This document shows, piece after piece, positions 32,158 to 41,216 of a stretch of DNA of 64,000 nucleotides (positions are counted from its first letter, which is position 1; each line of letters opens with the position of its first letter). The notes beneath the pieces were generated by a model. It worked only from the letters and a program-made list of their open reading frames with translations, searched no databases and had not been told where the DNA came from. This DNA comes from Phycisphaeraceae bacterium (GTDB taxonomy: Bacteria > Planctomycetota > Phycisphaerae > Phycisphaerales > Phycisphaeraceae), in NCBI GenBank assembly GCA_029260655.1, contig JAJDCU010000043.1, forward strand, positions 1 to 64,000, written 5' to 3'. Both the position numbers and the translations under genes were made by a program.

Positions 32158-32498
32158 TTGTTGTGTTCCTTTACCATCGTCAGGAGGAATCGCGTCGGCT
32201 CGACCGCATCCAGGTCGTGGGGCTTATCCGCCGGCATCACCAGCCAGTCGTTGCCGGCGAGCCTGCGTGTCTCACCATCCACCCCAAAGCTAAGCTCGCC
32301 GTCGAGTACCTGAACCACCGCGACAAACGGCGCACGGTGCTCGCTCATCGACTGGCCCTTGTCCATCGCGAAAACGATCTGACGGAGCGTGCCGTTATCG
32401 ACCAGCGGCTTGCTGACGGTCGCGCCTTCCACGATCGGAGCCAGCTCCAAGAGGTTGGCGTGGGCGGTTTGTTCGGCGTTGTGCAGGGCTTTCGCCAT
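32154..32498 (-). CDS. Cupin-domain protein
   Basis: HRAPFVAVVQVLDGELSFGVDGETRRLAGNDWLVMPADKPHDLDAVEPTRFLL. Confidence 0.8.
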   Translation of the reverse strand: MAKALHNAEQTAHANLLELAPIVEGATVSKPLVDNGTLRQIVFAMDKGQSMSEHRAPFVAVVQVLDGELSFGVDGETRRLAGNDWLVMPADKPHDLDAVEPTRFLLTMVKEHNK

Positions 32499-32503
32499 GT
32501 TGA

Positions 32504-33445
32504 TTACTTATCAAAGAAGTAGAAGAACTGCGGCTTGGTGCCCAGCTCTTCCTTGAGGACGAAGACCCGCTTGTTTTGCAGCACCCAGCGGATCTCCGAG
32601 TCCGGGTCGAGGATGTTGCCGAACACGCGCGACCCGGTCGGGCAGGCCTCCAGGCAGGCGGGCATGCGGCCTTCGCGTGTGCGGTGCAGGCAGAAGGTGC
32701 ACTTTTCCATCACCCCCTGAGGCCGGATGCGGTTGCTGAGGTACCCCTGCTCGGGGTTGATCTCCTCGGCGGGGATCTGCGGCTTGGTCCAGTTGAACCG
32801 CCGGGCGTGATACGGGCACGCCGCTTCGCAGTACCGACAGCCGATGCACCAGTTGTAGTCAACCACCACGATCCCGTCGTCTTCCTTCCAGGTCGCCTCG
32901 ACCGGGCAGACGCTGACGCAAGGCGGGGCGTCGCACTGCTGACACTGCACCGGCATGTAGAACTTGTCGTCCTGTGGGACCGGGTGGTCGTAGTCGGCGG
33001 TGCCCTTTTCCATGTCCATGCTGCCCTTGCTCATCTCCAGTACGCGGATGTATGAGTTGTGGCTGGGCCGGTCGTGGTTGTTTTCCTTGTGGCAGGCCTC
33101 GGCGCACTTCCGGCAGCCGATGCAGATCGACAGGTTCAGCGCGTAGGCAAACTTGACCCCGGGCGTGGGTTTGGGGTCGCTGATGCGGACTTCTTCGGCG
33201 CCGTATTTTTCCCTGGCGTCTTCTTCCAGCCGTGCGATGACCGCGTCCATCTCACCGGGGCCCAGCTCCTTGTAGTGCTTTTGCAGCATCTCATCCATGG
33301 AGGTGTTCTGCCCGGCCCATTCGGCGATAGGGGAGAGCGCCTTGGCGAACGCAGCGATACCCAGCGTCGCGCCCGCAGCCTTGATCGCGGTACGGCGGGT
33401 CATGTTGTTCAGCACCGGCAGGGCGGTGTGCTTGCCTTCACTCAT
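32504..33445 (-). CDS. 4Fe-4S ferredoxin-type electron transfer subunit (DsrO/NrfC-like) with Tat-like signal
   Basis: RRTAIKAAGATLGIAAFA; CIGCRKCAEACHKEN, CQQCDAPPCVSVCPVEA, CIGCRYCEAACPYHAR, CTFCLHRTREGRMPACLEACP. Confidence 0.9.
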   Translation of the reverse strand: MSEGKHTALPVLNNMTRRTAIKAAGATLGIAAFAKALSPIAEWAGQNTSMDEMLQKHYKELGPGEMDAVIARLEEDAREKYGAEEVRISDPKPTPGVKFAYALNLSICIGCRKCAEACHKENNHDRPSHNSYIRVLEMSKGSMDMEKGTADYDHPVPQDDKFYMPVQCQQCDAPPCVSVCPVEATWKEDDGIVVVDYNWCIGCRYCEAACPYHARRFNWTKPQIPAEEINPEQGYLSNRIRPQGVMEKCTFCLHRTREGRMPACLEACPTGSRVFGNILDPDSEIRWVLQNKRVFVLKEELGTKPQFFYFFDK

Positions 33446-34109
33446 GGGCGTTCTCGCTGGGCCCTGTTCTAAGGAAGCGGTCGTTCGGCGGTAGCACGGG
33501 CATCATCTTCGGGTATTGCGGGGCGTGGGGGTCGTGGCAATCGGTGCAGGTGTTGCGTTGCCTGGGGCCCCGCGTCAGGTCCCAGTACCCGGTCATCCCG
33601 CCGTGGGCGCCGTGTTGGTAGTCCTTGAATTGCGGGCCGTGGCACTGGGCACACAGCGTCATCACCTGCTCAAACGCGAGCGGCCGCCCGTCGGCTAACC
33701 TCAATTGGCCGTAGTCCTGCGCGTGGTGACAGGTCAGGCAGGTCGACGTGCCGTGGTTCGTGGTCAGCCCCTGGTGAAAGGATTTCAGTTGATCCCCGTC
33801 GGTTAGCCGCGGGTTTGGCGGCTTGGTTGCGTGACAGGTGGTGCAGTTGGCGAAGATCGGCTGGCCCATCTCGTCGACCTCGCCGGTGTCAATCGCGGGG
33901 GGGGCGTCGGGTTGGTGGATCGTTGTGGAAAACAGTTTCGCAGACGGGGCCGGTGGAGAACTCACGGGGTCGGCTTTGGGTGAATCCAGCGCCTGGGCCG
34001 TGAGCAAAGCCGCCGCACAGGCTAAGAGAGTAACCCCCAGGAACCAGCTTAAACGTGTGAATTGTGCTTTCTTTTCAGGCAATCGGAACACTCCGATCAG
34101 ATCCCGCAA
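33438..34109 (-). CDS. Membrane-anchored tetraheme cytochrome c
   Basis: N-terminal TM LSWFLGVTLLACAAALLTA; four CXXCH (CTTCH, CLTCH, CAQCH, CTDCH). Confidence 0.85.
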   Translation of the reverse strand: MRDLIGVFRLPEKKAQFTRLSWFLGVTLLACAAALLTAQALDSPKADPVSSPPAPSAKLFSTTIHQPDAPPAIDTGEVDEMGQPIFANCTTCHATKPPNPRLTDGDQLKSFHQGLTTNHGTSTCLTCHHAQDYGQLRLADGRPLAFEQVMTLCAQCHGPQFKDYQHGAHGGMTGYWDLTRGPRQRNTCTDCHDPHAPQYPKMMPVLPPNDRFLRTGPSENAHE

Positions 34110-34172
34110 AGCCCGTCGCGCGCCGCGCCGGTTCGTCTTGATCGAAGAATCTAATAGCCCGGGGCATAAAGA

Positions 34173-34200
34173 TCAAGAATTAACGACCTTTAATTCTTGA
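34173..34200. promoter_or_regulatory. Operator-like perfect dyad between divergent nap-associated operons
   Basis: tcaagaattaa cgacct ttaattcttga, 11-bp perfect arms, 6-bp spacer, in the 34110-34268 divergent intergenic region. Confidence 0.5.
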
Positions 34201-34268
34201 AGATCAGACCAAGCCCTGTTAACTTCTCCGGCGCCGGTCTTACCCGGCTACAGCCCCGGAGCCCCGCC

Positions 34269-34568
34269 ATGCCCATCAGTGGACTGGTTGTCACTCTCAA
34301 ACCCGACACCGCCCGGCGCGCCGTTGAGCAGATACGCCATCGACCGGAGATCCAACTCGGCGAACGCCAGGGGCAGCGACTGCCCGTGGTGGTGGATACC
34401 CCCGACCCCGAGGCGGACAAGGCCTGTTGGCGGTGGCTTAACGCATTGGAAGGCGTACACCACGTGGACGTCGCCTTCGTTCATTTCGAAGAGGCCGACG
34501 CTCCCTCAGCCTTTTGTAGTGCTATCACGGATCAACCGCTCACCCAGCCGACGATCGGAGAGACTTAA
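34269..34568 (+). CDS. napD: NapD-like nitrate reductase chaperone
   Basis: MPISGLVVTLKPDTARRAVEQIRHRPEIQLGERQGQRLPVVVDTPDPEADKACWRWLNALEGVHHVDVAFVHFE, directly upstream of napA. Confidence 0.8.
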   Translation: MPISGLVVTLKPDTARRAVEQIRHRPEIQLGERQGQRLPVVVDTPDPEADKACWRWLNALEGVHHVDVAFVHFEEADAPSAFCSAITDQPLTQPTIGET

Positions 34569-34570
34569 GC

Positions 34571-37075
34571 ATGGAACTTAAGCGACGCGAGTTTATACAG
34601 ATCGCTGCGATGACCGCCGCCACCGGTTTAGCCGGGTCGATGGCCGACCGGGCCCGGGCTTCGGGCGCCCCGCCGCTGCCGGATCAACCCGATATCCCCG
34701 GCGTGAATTGGGAAAAAGCCCCTTGCCGGTTCTGCGGCACCGGCTGTCACGTGCAGGTCGGGGTGAAGGACGACAAGGTCGTCGCCATCGCCGGTGACCG
34801 CGAGGCCGACGTCAACAAGGGCCTGCTGTGCGTCAAGGGCTACCACGTCGGGATGATCCTCTACGGCGAAGACCGGCTGACCAAGCCCATGGCCCGGCGC
34901 GAGGGGCAACTGGTTCCGATTGAATGGGACGAGGCGATCGACATCGCCGCCCGGCGGATCATGGAATCCGGCAGCAAGTTCGGGTTCTACATCTCCGGGC
35001 AGTCCACCATCCCCGAGGGCTACGCCGCACAGAAACTTATGAAGGGCGGGCTCTCAAACAACCACATCGAGGCCAACGCCCGGCTTTGCATGGCCTCGGC
35101 TGTCACCGGGTTCTTAAGCACCTACGGCGTAGATGAGCCCGCAAGCTGCTACGACGATCTGGATACCTGCGACACCCTGATCCTCTGGGGCAACAACCCC
35201 GCCGAGATGCACCCGATCCTCTTTAGCCGGGTCATGGACCGCCAGGCGCGCGGCGATAAGGTCACGCTGATCGACATCGGCACGCGCCACACACGCACCA
35301 CCGAACGGGCCGACCACTTCCTGAAGATGCAAGGCAACGGCGACCTCGCCATCGCCAACTGCATCGCACAGCAACTGATCGAAAATGACACCTACGACCA
35401 CGCGTTCGTCGAGAAACACTGCAACTTCCGCGCCGACCGCGACCCGTCCAAGGCGTTCGATTCGGTGATCGATCACGACACTTACGTCGCGCACGTGAAA
35501 GAAGCCGGGGCGTCCGGCTTGTTTGGTGAGGCGATCAGCTTCGAGCAGTACAAGAAGCTGGTTTCCTACTACACCCCCGAGAAGGCCGAGGAGCTCTCCG
35601 GCGTGCCGGCCGATCAACTCCGCATGCTCGCGGACGTCTTCGCAGACAAGTCCAAGAAGATCGTTTCGCTGTGGTGCATGGGGATGAACCAGCACACCGC
35701 AGGGACCGCGGTCAACAACCTCGTCCACAACGTCCACCTGATGTCCGGGCACTGGGGCAAGCCAGGCGACGGGCCTCAGTCACTGACCGGCCAGCCCGCG
35801 GCGTGCGGGACCGTCCGCGAGGTCGGCACACTTGCCCACGCCCTGCCCGGCGGGCGGATCGTCGCCAAGGAAGCCCACCGCGACCACGCCGAAGGCTTTT
35901 GGAACCTTCCCAAGGGACGGGTTAACCCCAAACCCGGCTACCACACCGTCAAGATGTTTCAGATGTTATCTACCCCCACCGACCAGGGCGGGGACATCGA
36001 CACCGTCTGGGTCCAGGTCACCAACCCGGGCCAGACCCTGCCGAATACGAAAAAACTCTTCAAGGCCAAGGCCGAGCTTAAAGACAAGTTCCTGATCGTC
36101 TCGGAGGTCTACCCCACAGCGACGACCGAGCTGGCCGACCTCGTCTTGCCCGCGGCGATGTGGGTCGAGAAGAACGGGATCTACGGCAACTCAGAACGCA
36201 GAACCCAGCAGTGGTTCAAGATGGTCACCCCGCCCGGCGAGGCGCGCGACGACTGCTGGCAGACACTCGCGGTCGCACGGCGTCTATTCGAGCTGGGACA
36301 CCCCGGCCTGAAGGATAAGGACGGTGAATACCTCTTCCGCATCAACGACGAAGACGGTAAAGAAGTCCCCTACTGGCAGTGGGAGCACTACTACGACGTC
36401 AATGTCGACAAGGCGCTGTTCGACGATTACCGCCGGTTCACGTTCATGAAGCACAAGAACGTCGCCCCGTATGACGAGCTGGTCAAGCACCGGGGCCTGC
36501 GCTGGCCGGTCGTCGAGACCGAGCCTGGCAAGTTCCGCGAGACCCGGTGGCGTTTTGTCGAGGGGGACGACCCCTACGTCGAAAAAGGAGCCGGGATCCA
36601 GTTCTATCACTCGACGACCAAAGACCACAAGGCGCAGCTCTGGTTCCGTCCCCACCAGTGGCCGGCCGAGATGCCCGACGATGCGCTGCCTCTGAACCTG
36701 GTGACCGGCCGGGTCATCGAGCATTGGCACTCCGGGACGATGACGATGCGCATCCCGCAACTTCGCCGGGCGATGCCTGGCGCGTATGTTGAGATGAACC
36801 CCGACGACGCCCGCGAACGTGGCATCACCAACGGCGACATGGTCCGCGTGACCACACGCAGAGGCGAGTTGAATCTGCCCGCCTGGATCAACGGCCGGGC
36901 CAACCCACAGCGGGGTCATGTCTTCGTCCCCTTCTTCGATGAATCGGCGCAGATCAATGACCTGACCCTCGGCGAGATCGACCCGTTCTCCAAGCAGCCG
37001 GACTACAAGAAGTGCGCCGCCGAGGTCACCCGGCTGGATCAGCCACATCCCTATTCACGGGAGGTTGTCCAGTGA
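34571..37075 (+). CDS. napA: Periplasmic nitrate reductase catalytic subunit (Mo-bisMGD)
   Basis: Tat-like KRREFIQIAAMTAATGLAG; CRFCGTGCHVQVGVKDDKVVAIAGDREADVNKGLLCVKGY; molybdopterin oxidoreductase throughout. Confidence 0.93.
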   Translation: MELKRREFIQIAAMTAATGLAGSMADRARASGAPPLPDQPDIPGVNWEKAPCRFCGTGCHVQVGVKDDKVVAIAGDREADVNKGLLCVKGYHVGMILYGEDRLTKPMARREGQLVPIEWDEAIDIAARRIMESGSKFGFYISGQSTIPEGYAAQKLMKGGLSNNHIEANARLCMASAVTGFLSTYGVDEPASCYDDLDTCDTLILWGNNPAEMHPILFSRVMDRQARGDKVTLIDIGTRHTRTTERADHFLKMQGNGDLAIANCIAQQLIENDTYDHAFVEKHCNFRADRDPSKAFDSVIDHDTYVAHVKEAGASGLFGEAISFEQYKKLVSYYTPEKAEELSGVPADQLRMLADVFADKSKKIVSLWCMGMNQHTAGTAVNNLVHNVHLMSGHWGKPGDGPQSLTGQPAACGTVREVGTLAHALPGGRIVAKEAHRDHAEGFWNLPKGRVNPKPGYHTVKMFQMLSTPTDQGGDIDTVWVQVTNPGQTLPNTKKLFKAKAELKDKFLIVSEVYPTATTELADLVLPAAMWVEKNGIYGNSERRTQQWFKMVTPPGEARDDCWQTLAVARRLFELGHPGLKDKDGEYLFRINDEDGKEVPYWQWEHYYDVNVDKALFDDYRRFTFMKHKNVAPYDELVKHRGLRWPVVETEPGKFRETRWRFVEGDDPYVEKGAGIQFYHSTTKDHKAQLWFRPHQWPAEMPDDALPLNLVTGRVIEHWHSGTMTMRIPQLRRAMPGAYVEMNPDDARERGITNGDMVRVTTRRGELNLPAWINGRANPQRGHVFVPFFDESAQINDLTLGEIDPFSKQPDYKKCAAEVTRLDQPHPYSREVVQ

Positions 37076-37917
37076 ATGACTCGCCGGGACTAGATCATTC
37101 GCCCAAACGCCAGGCACCAGACGGCGGGTCTCCCCGCGGCTGGATGGTGCATGCGGTGTTGGCGTGTGTTGGCGGCATTGCGATCGCGGGGATGGTCTTT
37201 GGTCTTTACGACCCCGTATCGCCATACCAGCAGCCGCACGTCGACGCGGCGCACGAAGCGCAGGGCGGGGTTGTCGGCAACGTGCCCGAAGCGGTGTCGT
37301 ATGCGCAGATCCCGTCGACACTTTTCGGGACTAACGCCGATTGGAAAACCGTCTGGCCCAAGACGGCTAAGGACCCGACAGCGTTCTATGGCTCACAGCC
37401 CGCCGATGCCGAAAGCCGCGGGTTGGCGATCGCCCAGCGTGTCCAGCGGCGCGCGTATAGCGGCGCCCCGCCGGTCGTCCCACACGCGATCGACCAGCAA
37501 AGCGCCGCGTCCTGCCTGGTCTGCCACGGGCAAGGCCTTGCGGTCGGCATGGTCATCGCGCCGCGGATGAGCCACCAGTCTTACAACAACTGCACCCAGT
37601 GCCACGTTGAATCGGTCAACCGCAGTCTCCCCCCGACCGCCGGGCTCCGTGTCGCCGGCAACCGTTTTCAGGGGCTGAGTTCCCCCGGCCCGGGCGAGCG
37701 CGCCTGGCCCGGTGCGCCGCCGACGATCCCTCACACCACCTGGATGCGAGAGAACTGCAATAGCTGCCACGGAGAATTGGCGAGCGCGGGGCTGCGTACG
37801 AGCCACCCCTGGCGCGGCAGCTGCCTGCAGTGTCACGGCCCGTCCGCCGCGTTCGACCAGCGGTGGGGCGTTTTCGCTGAGCGTCCGCCGGTCGGTTCGC
37901 GGGAGGCCCGGCCGTGA
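37072..37917 (+). CDS. napB: NapB-like cytochrome with two tandem diheme NapB units (tetraheme)
   Basis: Unit 1 RRAYSGAPPVVPHAIDQQSAASCLVCHGQG...SYNNCTQCHVES; unit 2 ERAWPGAPPTIPHTTWMRENCNSCHGEL...WRGSCLQCHGPS. GTG start overlaps the napA stop. Confidence 0.8.
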   Translation: MNDSPGLDHSPKRQAPDGGSPRGWMVHAVLACVGGIAIAGMVFGLYDPVSPYQQPHVDAAHEAQGGVVGNVPEAVSYAQIPSTLFGTNADWKTVWPKTAKDPTAFYGSQPADAESRGLAIAQRVQRRAYSGAPPVVPHAIDQQSAASCLVCHGQGLAVGMVIAPRMSHQSYNNCTQCHVESVNRSLPPTAGLRVAGNRFQGLSSPGPGERAWPGAPPTIPHTTWMRENCNSCHGELASAGLRTSHPWRGSCLQCHGPSAAFDQRWGVFAERPPVGSREARP

Positions 37918-38240
37918 GCCGTCAAGCAAGACCCACACGCCGAGACGTGCTGTTCGGCCGGCTCGGGGCTGCGGTACGCCGTGTTGGGCCCAAGCAGGGC
38001 GACGAGCTCAAACGCGCCGTCATCCAGGGCCGACACTGCCTGGCGTACCGAGAGCTGATGTGCTCGACCTGCTACGAGCGTTGCCCGGAAGAAGGCGCGA
38101 TCGTGATGGACCGGGGCATCCCAAGCGTTGTGGCCGACCGCTGCACCGGCTGCGGCGATTGTCAAGGGGTCTGCCCCGCCCCGGTCAATGCGGTGTTGAT
38201 GATCCGCGCCCAGCCCGTCATCCAGCGGAGTAAGCCATGA
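37914..38240 (+). CDS. napF: NapF-like 4Fe-4S ferredoxin
   Basis: CSTCYERCPEEGAI; CTGCGDCQGVCPAPVNAV; RRDVLFGRLGAAVRR N-terminus; operon context. Confidence 0.65.
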   Translation: MSRQARPTRRDVLFGRLGAAVRRVGPKQGDELKRAVIQGRHCLAYRELMCSTCYERCPEEGAIVMDRGIPSVVADRCTGCGDCQGVCPAPVNAVLMIRAQPVIQRSKP

Positions 38241-38548
38241 ACGAGCTTGCGCCCCTGCACGAATCCATCCTGGACGACGCGACCGTCGATCAGTTGTTCC
38301 AAGACATCGCGTCGCTTACCCAGGTGATCGAGGTCATCCCCAAGACCTCCGACCGGGGGTACGTGCCCGAGCATTCGATCCCGCTTGAAGATGCCCGGGA
38401 GATGCTCCGGCAAGGCGCGGTCCGCGCGGTGCAGATACGCTATGTGTACGACGGTGTTCAGTGGTGGGACACGCTGATGGTTCACCCCAGAGGCGTCCGC
38501 GTGGTGCGTATCAGCCATGACCCAAACGAACATGCTGGATGTAACTGA
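38237..38548 (+). CDS. Conserved-looking hypothetical protein of the nap operon
   Basis: 103 aa, overlaps flanking genes (38237 with napF-like, 38548 with moaA); VIEVIPKTSDRGYVPEHSIPLEDAREMLRQGAVRAVQIRYVYDGVQWWDTLM. Confidence 0.6.
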   Translation: MNELAPLHESILDDATVDQLFQDIASLTQVIEVIPKTSDRGYVPEHSIPLEDAREMLRQGAVRAVQIRYVYDGVQWWDTLMVHPRGVRVVRISHDPNEHAGCN

Positions 38549-39500
38549 CAGACCGATCCGCTATCTGAGGCTGTCTCTGACCGAGGCCTGCCAGATGCGA
38601 TGCGTGTACTGCCGACCGGCCTTCCTCACGGGGGCTCGAGGCGGCGGCGGGCTTGCGCCAAAAGAGATCGGGTCCATGGTCCGGCACCTGGTGACCGAGC
38701 ACGGCCTGACGAAGGTGCGCCTCACCGGCGGCGACCCCACCGCACGGGCCGACCTGCTTGACATTATCCGACAGGTTTCAAGGATCCAAGGCGTCGGCGA
38801 CCTGGCGATGACCACGAACGGCCTGACGCTCGCCAGACACGCTGCCGACTACGCCGCCGCCGGGCTTGGCAGGGTCAACATCAGCCTTGATTCGCTGGAC
38901 CGCAAACGCTTCGCCGACATGACCGGGGTTGACGGGATGGACCGTGTGATCGCCGGGATCGATACCGCGCTGATTGCCGGGCTCACACCCGTGAAGATTA
39001 ACACCGTGGTCTTGCGCGACGGCAACCTCGCGGACCTGCCCGCGCTGGTCGACTTCGCCGCGTCGAGGCAGGTCGAGGTCCGCTTTATCGAGCTGATGCC
39101 GATGGGGCCTTTGGGCGACCAATGGGCCGACCGGTATGTCCCCGCCTCGGTGATGCGAAACCGTCTCGAATCCGTGGTGCATTGCTGGGAGCCCCTGCCC
39201 CAGGGCTCGGACTCCGCCCTGCGTTACCGCGTGACCCTGCGCGACGGACGAAGCGCGTGCATCGGGTTCATCACCCCGATGAGTTGTAACTTCTGCTCGG
39301 CGTGCAACCGGCTTCGGATCACGTCCGACGGCTCGGTGTACCCCTGCCTGATGGACCAACCACGAGGAAGTATCATGCACGCGGTCCGGCCCCGCTTGGA
39401 TACCCAGCGGTTCGACCGGGTCCTTGAACAAGCCTTGCAAGACAAGGCCCCCGAGCACCCCACGACCGGCTTCGCGGTGATGACACAGATCGGAGGCTGA
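38517..39500 (+). CDS. moaA: GTP 3',8-cyclase MoaA (molybdenum cofactor biosynthesis)
   Basis: Radical SAM CQMRCVYC; LTGGDPTARADLLDIIR; C-terminal cluster CNFCSACNRLRITSDGSVYPCL. True start may be the ATG at 38530 (MLDVTDRP). Confidence 0.9.
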   Translation: MTQTNMLDVTDRPIRYLRLSLTEACQMRCVYCRPAFLTGARGGGGLAPKEIGSMVRHLVTEHGLTKVRLTGGDPTARADLLDIIRQVSRIQGVGDLAMTTNGLTLARHAADYAAAGLGRVNISLDSLDRKRFADMTGVDGMDRVIAGIDTALIAGLTPVKINTVVLRDGNLADLPALVDFAASRQVEVRFIELMPMGPLGDQWADRYVPASVMRNRLESVVHCWEPLPQGSDSALRYRVTLRDGRSACIGFITPMSCNFCSACNRLRITSDGSVYPCLMDQPRGSIMHAVRPRLDTQRFDRVLEQALQDKAPEHPTTGFAVMTQIGG

Positions 39501-39504
39501 CACG

Positions 39505-39846
39505 ATGAGCGACAGCAAAACCAAATTGCCCAAGACGTACAAAGACTTCATCTCCAAGTTCCCCGCGCTGGGCGCTTCGCACGAGTCGGTCGCCAAGGCC
39601 GTCGACAGCGCCGGGCCGCTGGACCGCAAGCAGTGCGAGCTGATTAAGATGGGCATCTGCGTCGGTGCGAACCTGGAATCCGCCTTCCGCAGCCACGTCC
39701 GCCGGGCTATCGAGCACGGCGCGACCGAGGATGAGATCGAGCAGGCTCTGCTGCTTGGGATGAACACGGTCGGTTTCCCCCGGACCGTCGCCGCCTGGCA
39801 GTGGGCGTGGAAGCAGATACAGCGGGACCGCGATGAGACGGGATGA
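39505..39846 (+). CDS. Carboxymuconolactone decarboxylase/AhpD-like protein
   Basis: KQCELIKMGICVGANLESAFRSHVRRAIEHGATEDEIEQALLLGMNTVGFPRTVAAWQWA. Confidence 0.8.
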   Translation: MSDSKTKLPKTYKDFISKFPALGASHESVAKAVDSAGPLDRKQCELIKMGICVGANLESAFRSHVRRAIEHGATEDEIEQALLLGMNTVGFPRTVAAWQWAWKQIQRDRDETG

Positions 39847-40212
39847 TGCGCGTGCTTGAGATCGCTATCCCAAACCGGTGGTGATCGTCACGATTTCCGC
39901 GATTCAATTCTCACATCCAGTAACCCTCGCTTCTTAGGTCATCAGACCCATCATCGCTTCGGGAAAAGCTGAGCCGTAGGCGCGTCCGGTTTCAAAGCAG
40001 CGCGGGTCAGGTCGGAGCCTGGTCCATGTGTCGGCCGCCGCAACCGGGCCCTTGCGGCGTCTGAAGGGTCCTGGCGGAGGCCGCGGCAGGCATGGGCGTC
40101 TCCCGGTACCGTGGATGGCAGAATCAGGGGTTTTGTGGCGCGGCATTTGTAGGTAATTTGAGGGCCGGCCCCGCTTGGGGGCCCCGGGAGCGATCTATTG
40201 GCGCTAAGGCGG

Positions 40213-41214
40213 ATGCGTATCTCGATGACGGTGCTCAGCACGACACTTGTGGTGTTGGTCCTGGCGATGCTGGTTTGGCTGGGCTGGTCGCCCGTCGGGC
40301 TGTCTGCGTCGAACCACCTAGCCGATGACTCCCTTAGCGACACCCAGGAGAGCCAAGTATTTCGACTTGGGGTGATCCCCGAGCGGGACATCTTCGCACA
40401 GCGTCTGCGATACCACGCCCTGGCCGACTACCTGTCGTCGGAGCTTGGTGTCCCCATGTTGCTGGTCACGCCCAATACCTACCGGGGGGTGCTGGACGAC
40501 CTGGCTCACGGGCGGATCGACGGCGCGTTTATGGGGTCGATGGTGGCGAAGTTGGCGCAGGATAACCTCGATGCGCGTGTGCTTGTCAAGCCCGAGTTGG
40601 CGGGGGGCGTGACGACCTACCGCGGCGTGGTTTTTGTGCGTGAGGGCTCGCCGATCGTTTCCCCAGGCGATCTGTCGGGCAGCTCGATCGCGATGGTCAG
40701 GACGACGACAGCGGGGCATCTGTACCCGATGTACATCCTGAAGAAACACGATCTGCTTTCGTCAGACCAGCCGCCGAAGGCGCGTTGGGTGGGTACACAC
40801 GACCAGGTGATCCTCGCGGTGTTCGACGGCCAGGTCGACGCCGGCGCCGCCAAGGACCTGCGTATCGACGCCTTTGAACAGGCCCACGCGGGCTACCGTT
40901 TCCGGCGGATTTCAGTCGGCCAGGCGGTGCCCAACAACGCGCTGCTGGTGCGGAGCGACCTGGACACCGAGCTTGCGAGCCGTCTGGAACAGGCCCTCCT
41001 GGCGATGGACCAATCCAAGCCGGGGCGTGATGCCCTGGCGGCATTTGGGGCTACACGCTTCGCCCCCTGCGATAGCCGGGAGTACCGAACGATTGACGAA
41101 ATGACTCGTGATCTGGGCCCCGGTTGGGAGCAGGTGGGTTCGCCGGGGGTTGAACACACCGCGTCCGCTACCGAACCGATGTCCATTGTGGATGATCCGT
41201 TGACAAGGCCTTAG
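40213..41214 (+). CDS. PhnD-like periplasmic substrate-binding protein
   Basis: LGVIPERDIFAQRLRYHALADYLSSELGVPMLLVTPNTYRGVLDDLAHGRIDGAFMGSMVAKLA...GSSIAMVRTTTAGHLYPMYILKKHDL; N-terminal TM. Confidence 0.8.
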   Translation: MRISMTVLSTTLVVLVLAMLVWLGWSPVGLSASNHLADDSLSDTQESQVFRLGVIPERDIFAQRLRYHALADYLSSELGVPMLLVTPNTYRGVLDDLAHGRIDGAFMGSMVAKLAQDNLDARVLVKPELAGGVTTYRGVVFVREGSPIVSPGDLSGSSIAMVRTTTAGHLYPMYILKKHDLLSSDQPPKARWVGTHDQVILAVFDGQVDAGAAKDLRIDAFEQAHAGYRFRRISVGQAVPNNALLVRSDLDTELASRLEQALLAMDQSKPGRDALAAFGATRFAPCDSREYRTIDEMTRDLGPGWEQVGSPGVEHTASATEPMSIVDDPLTRP

Positions 41215-41216
41215 AT

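Noticed and set aside
31042-32313. 423-aa + strand ORF (MKRRGDKRGDDQPHALFD...)
   Set aside because: Antisense to the NrfD gene; D/R/H/P-rich composition typical of the complementary strand of a GC-rich membrane protein gene.
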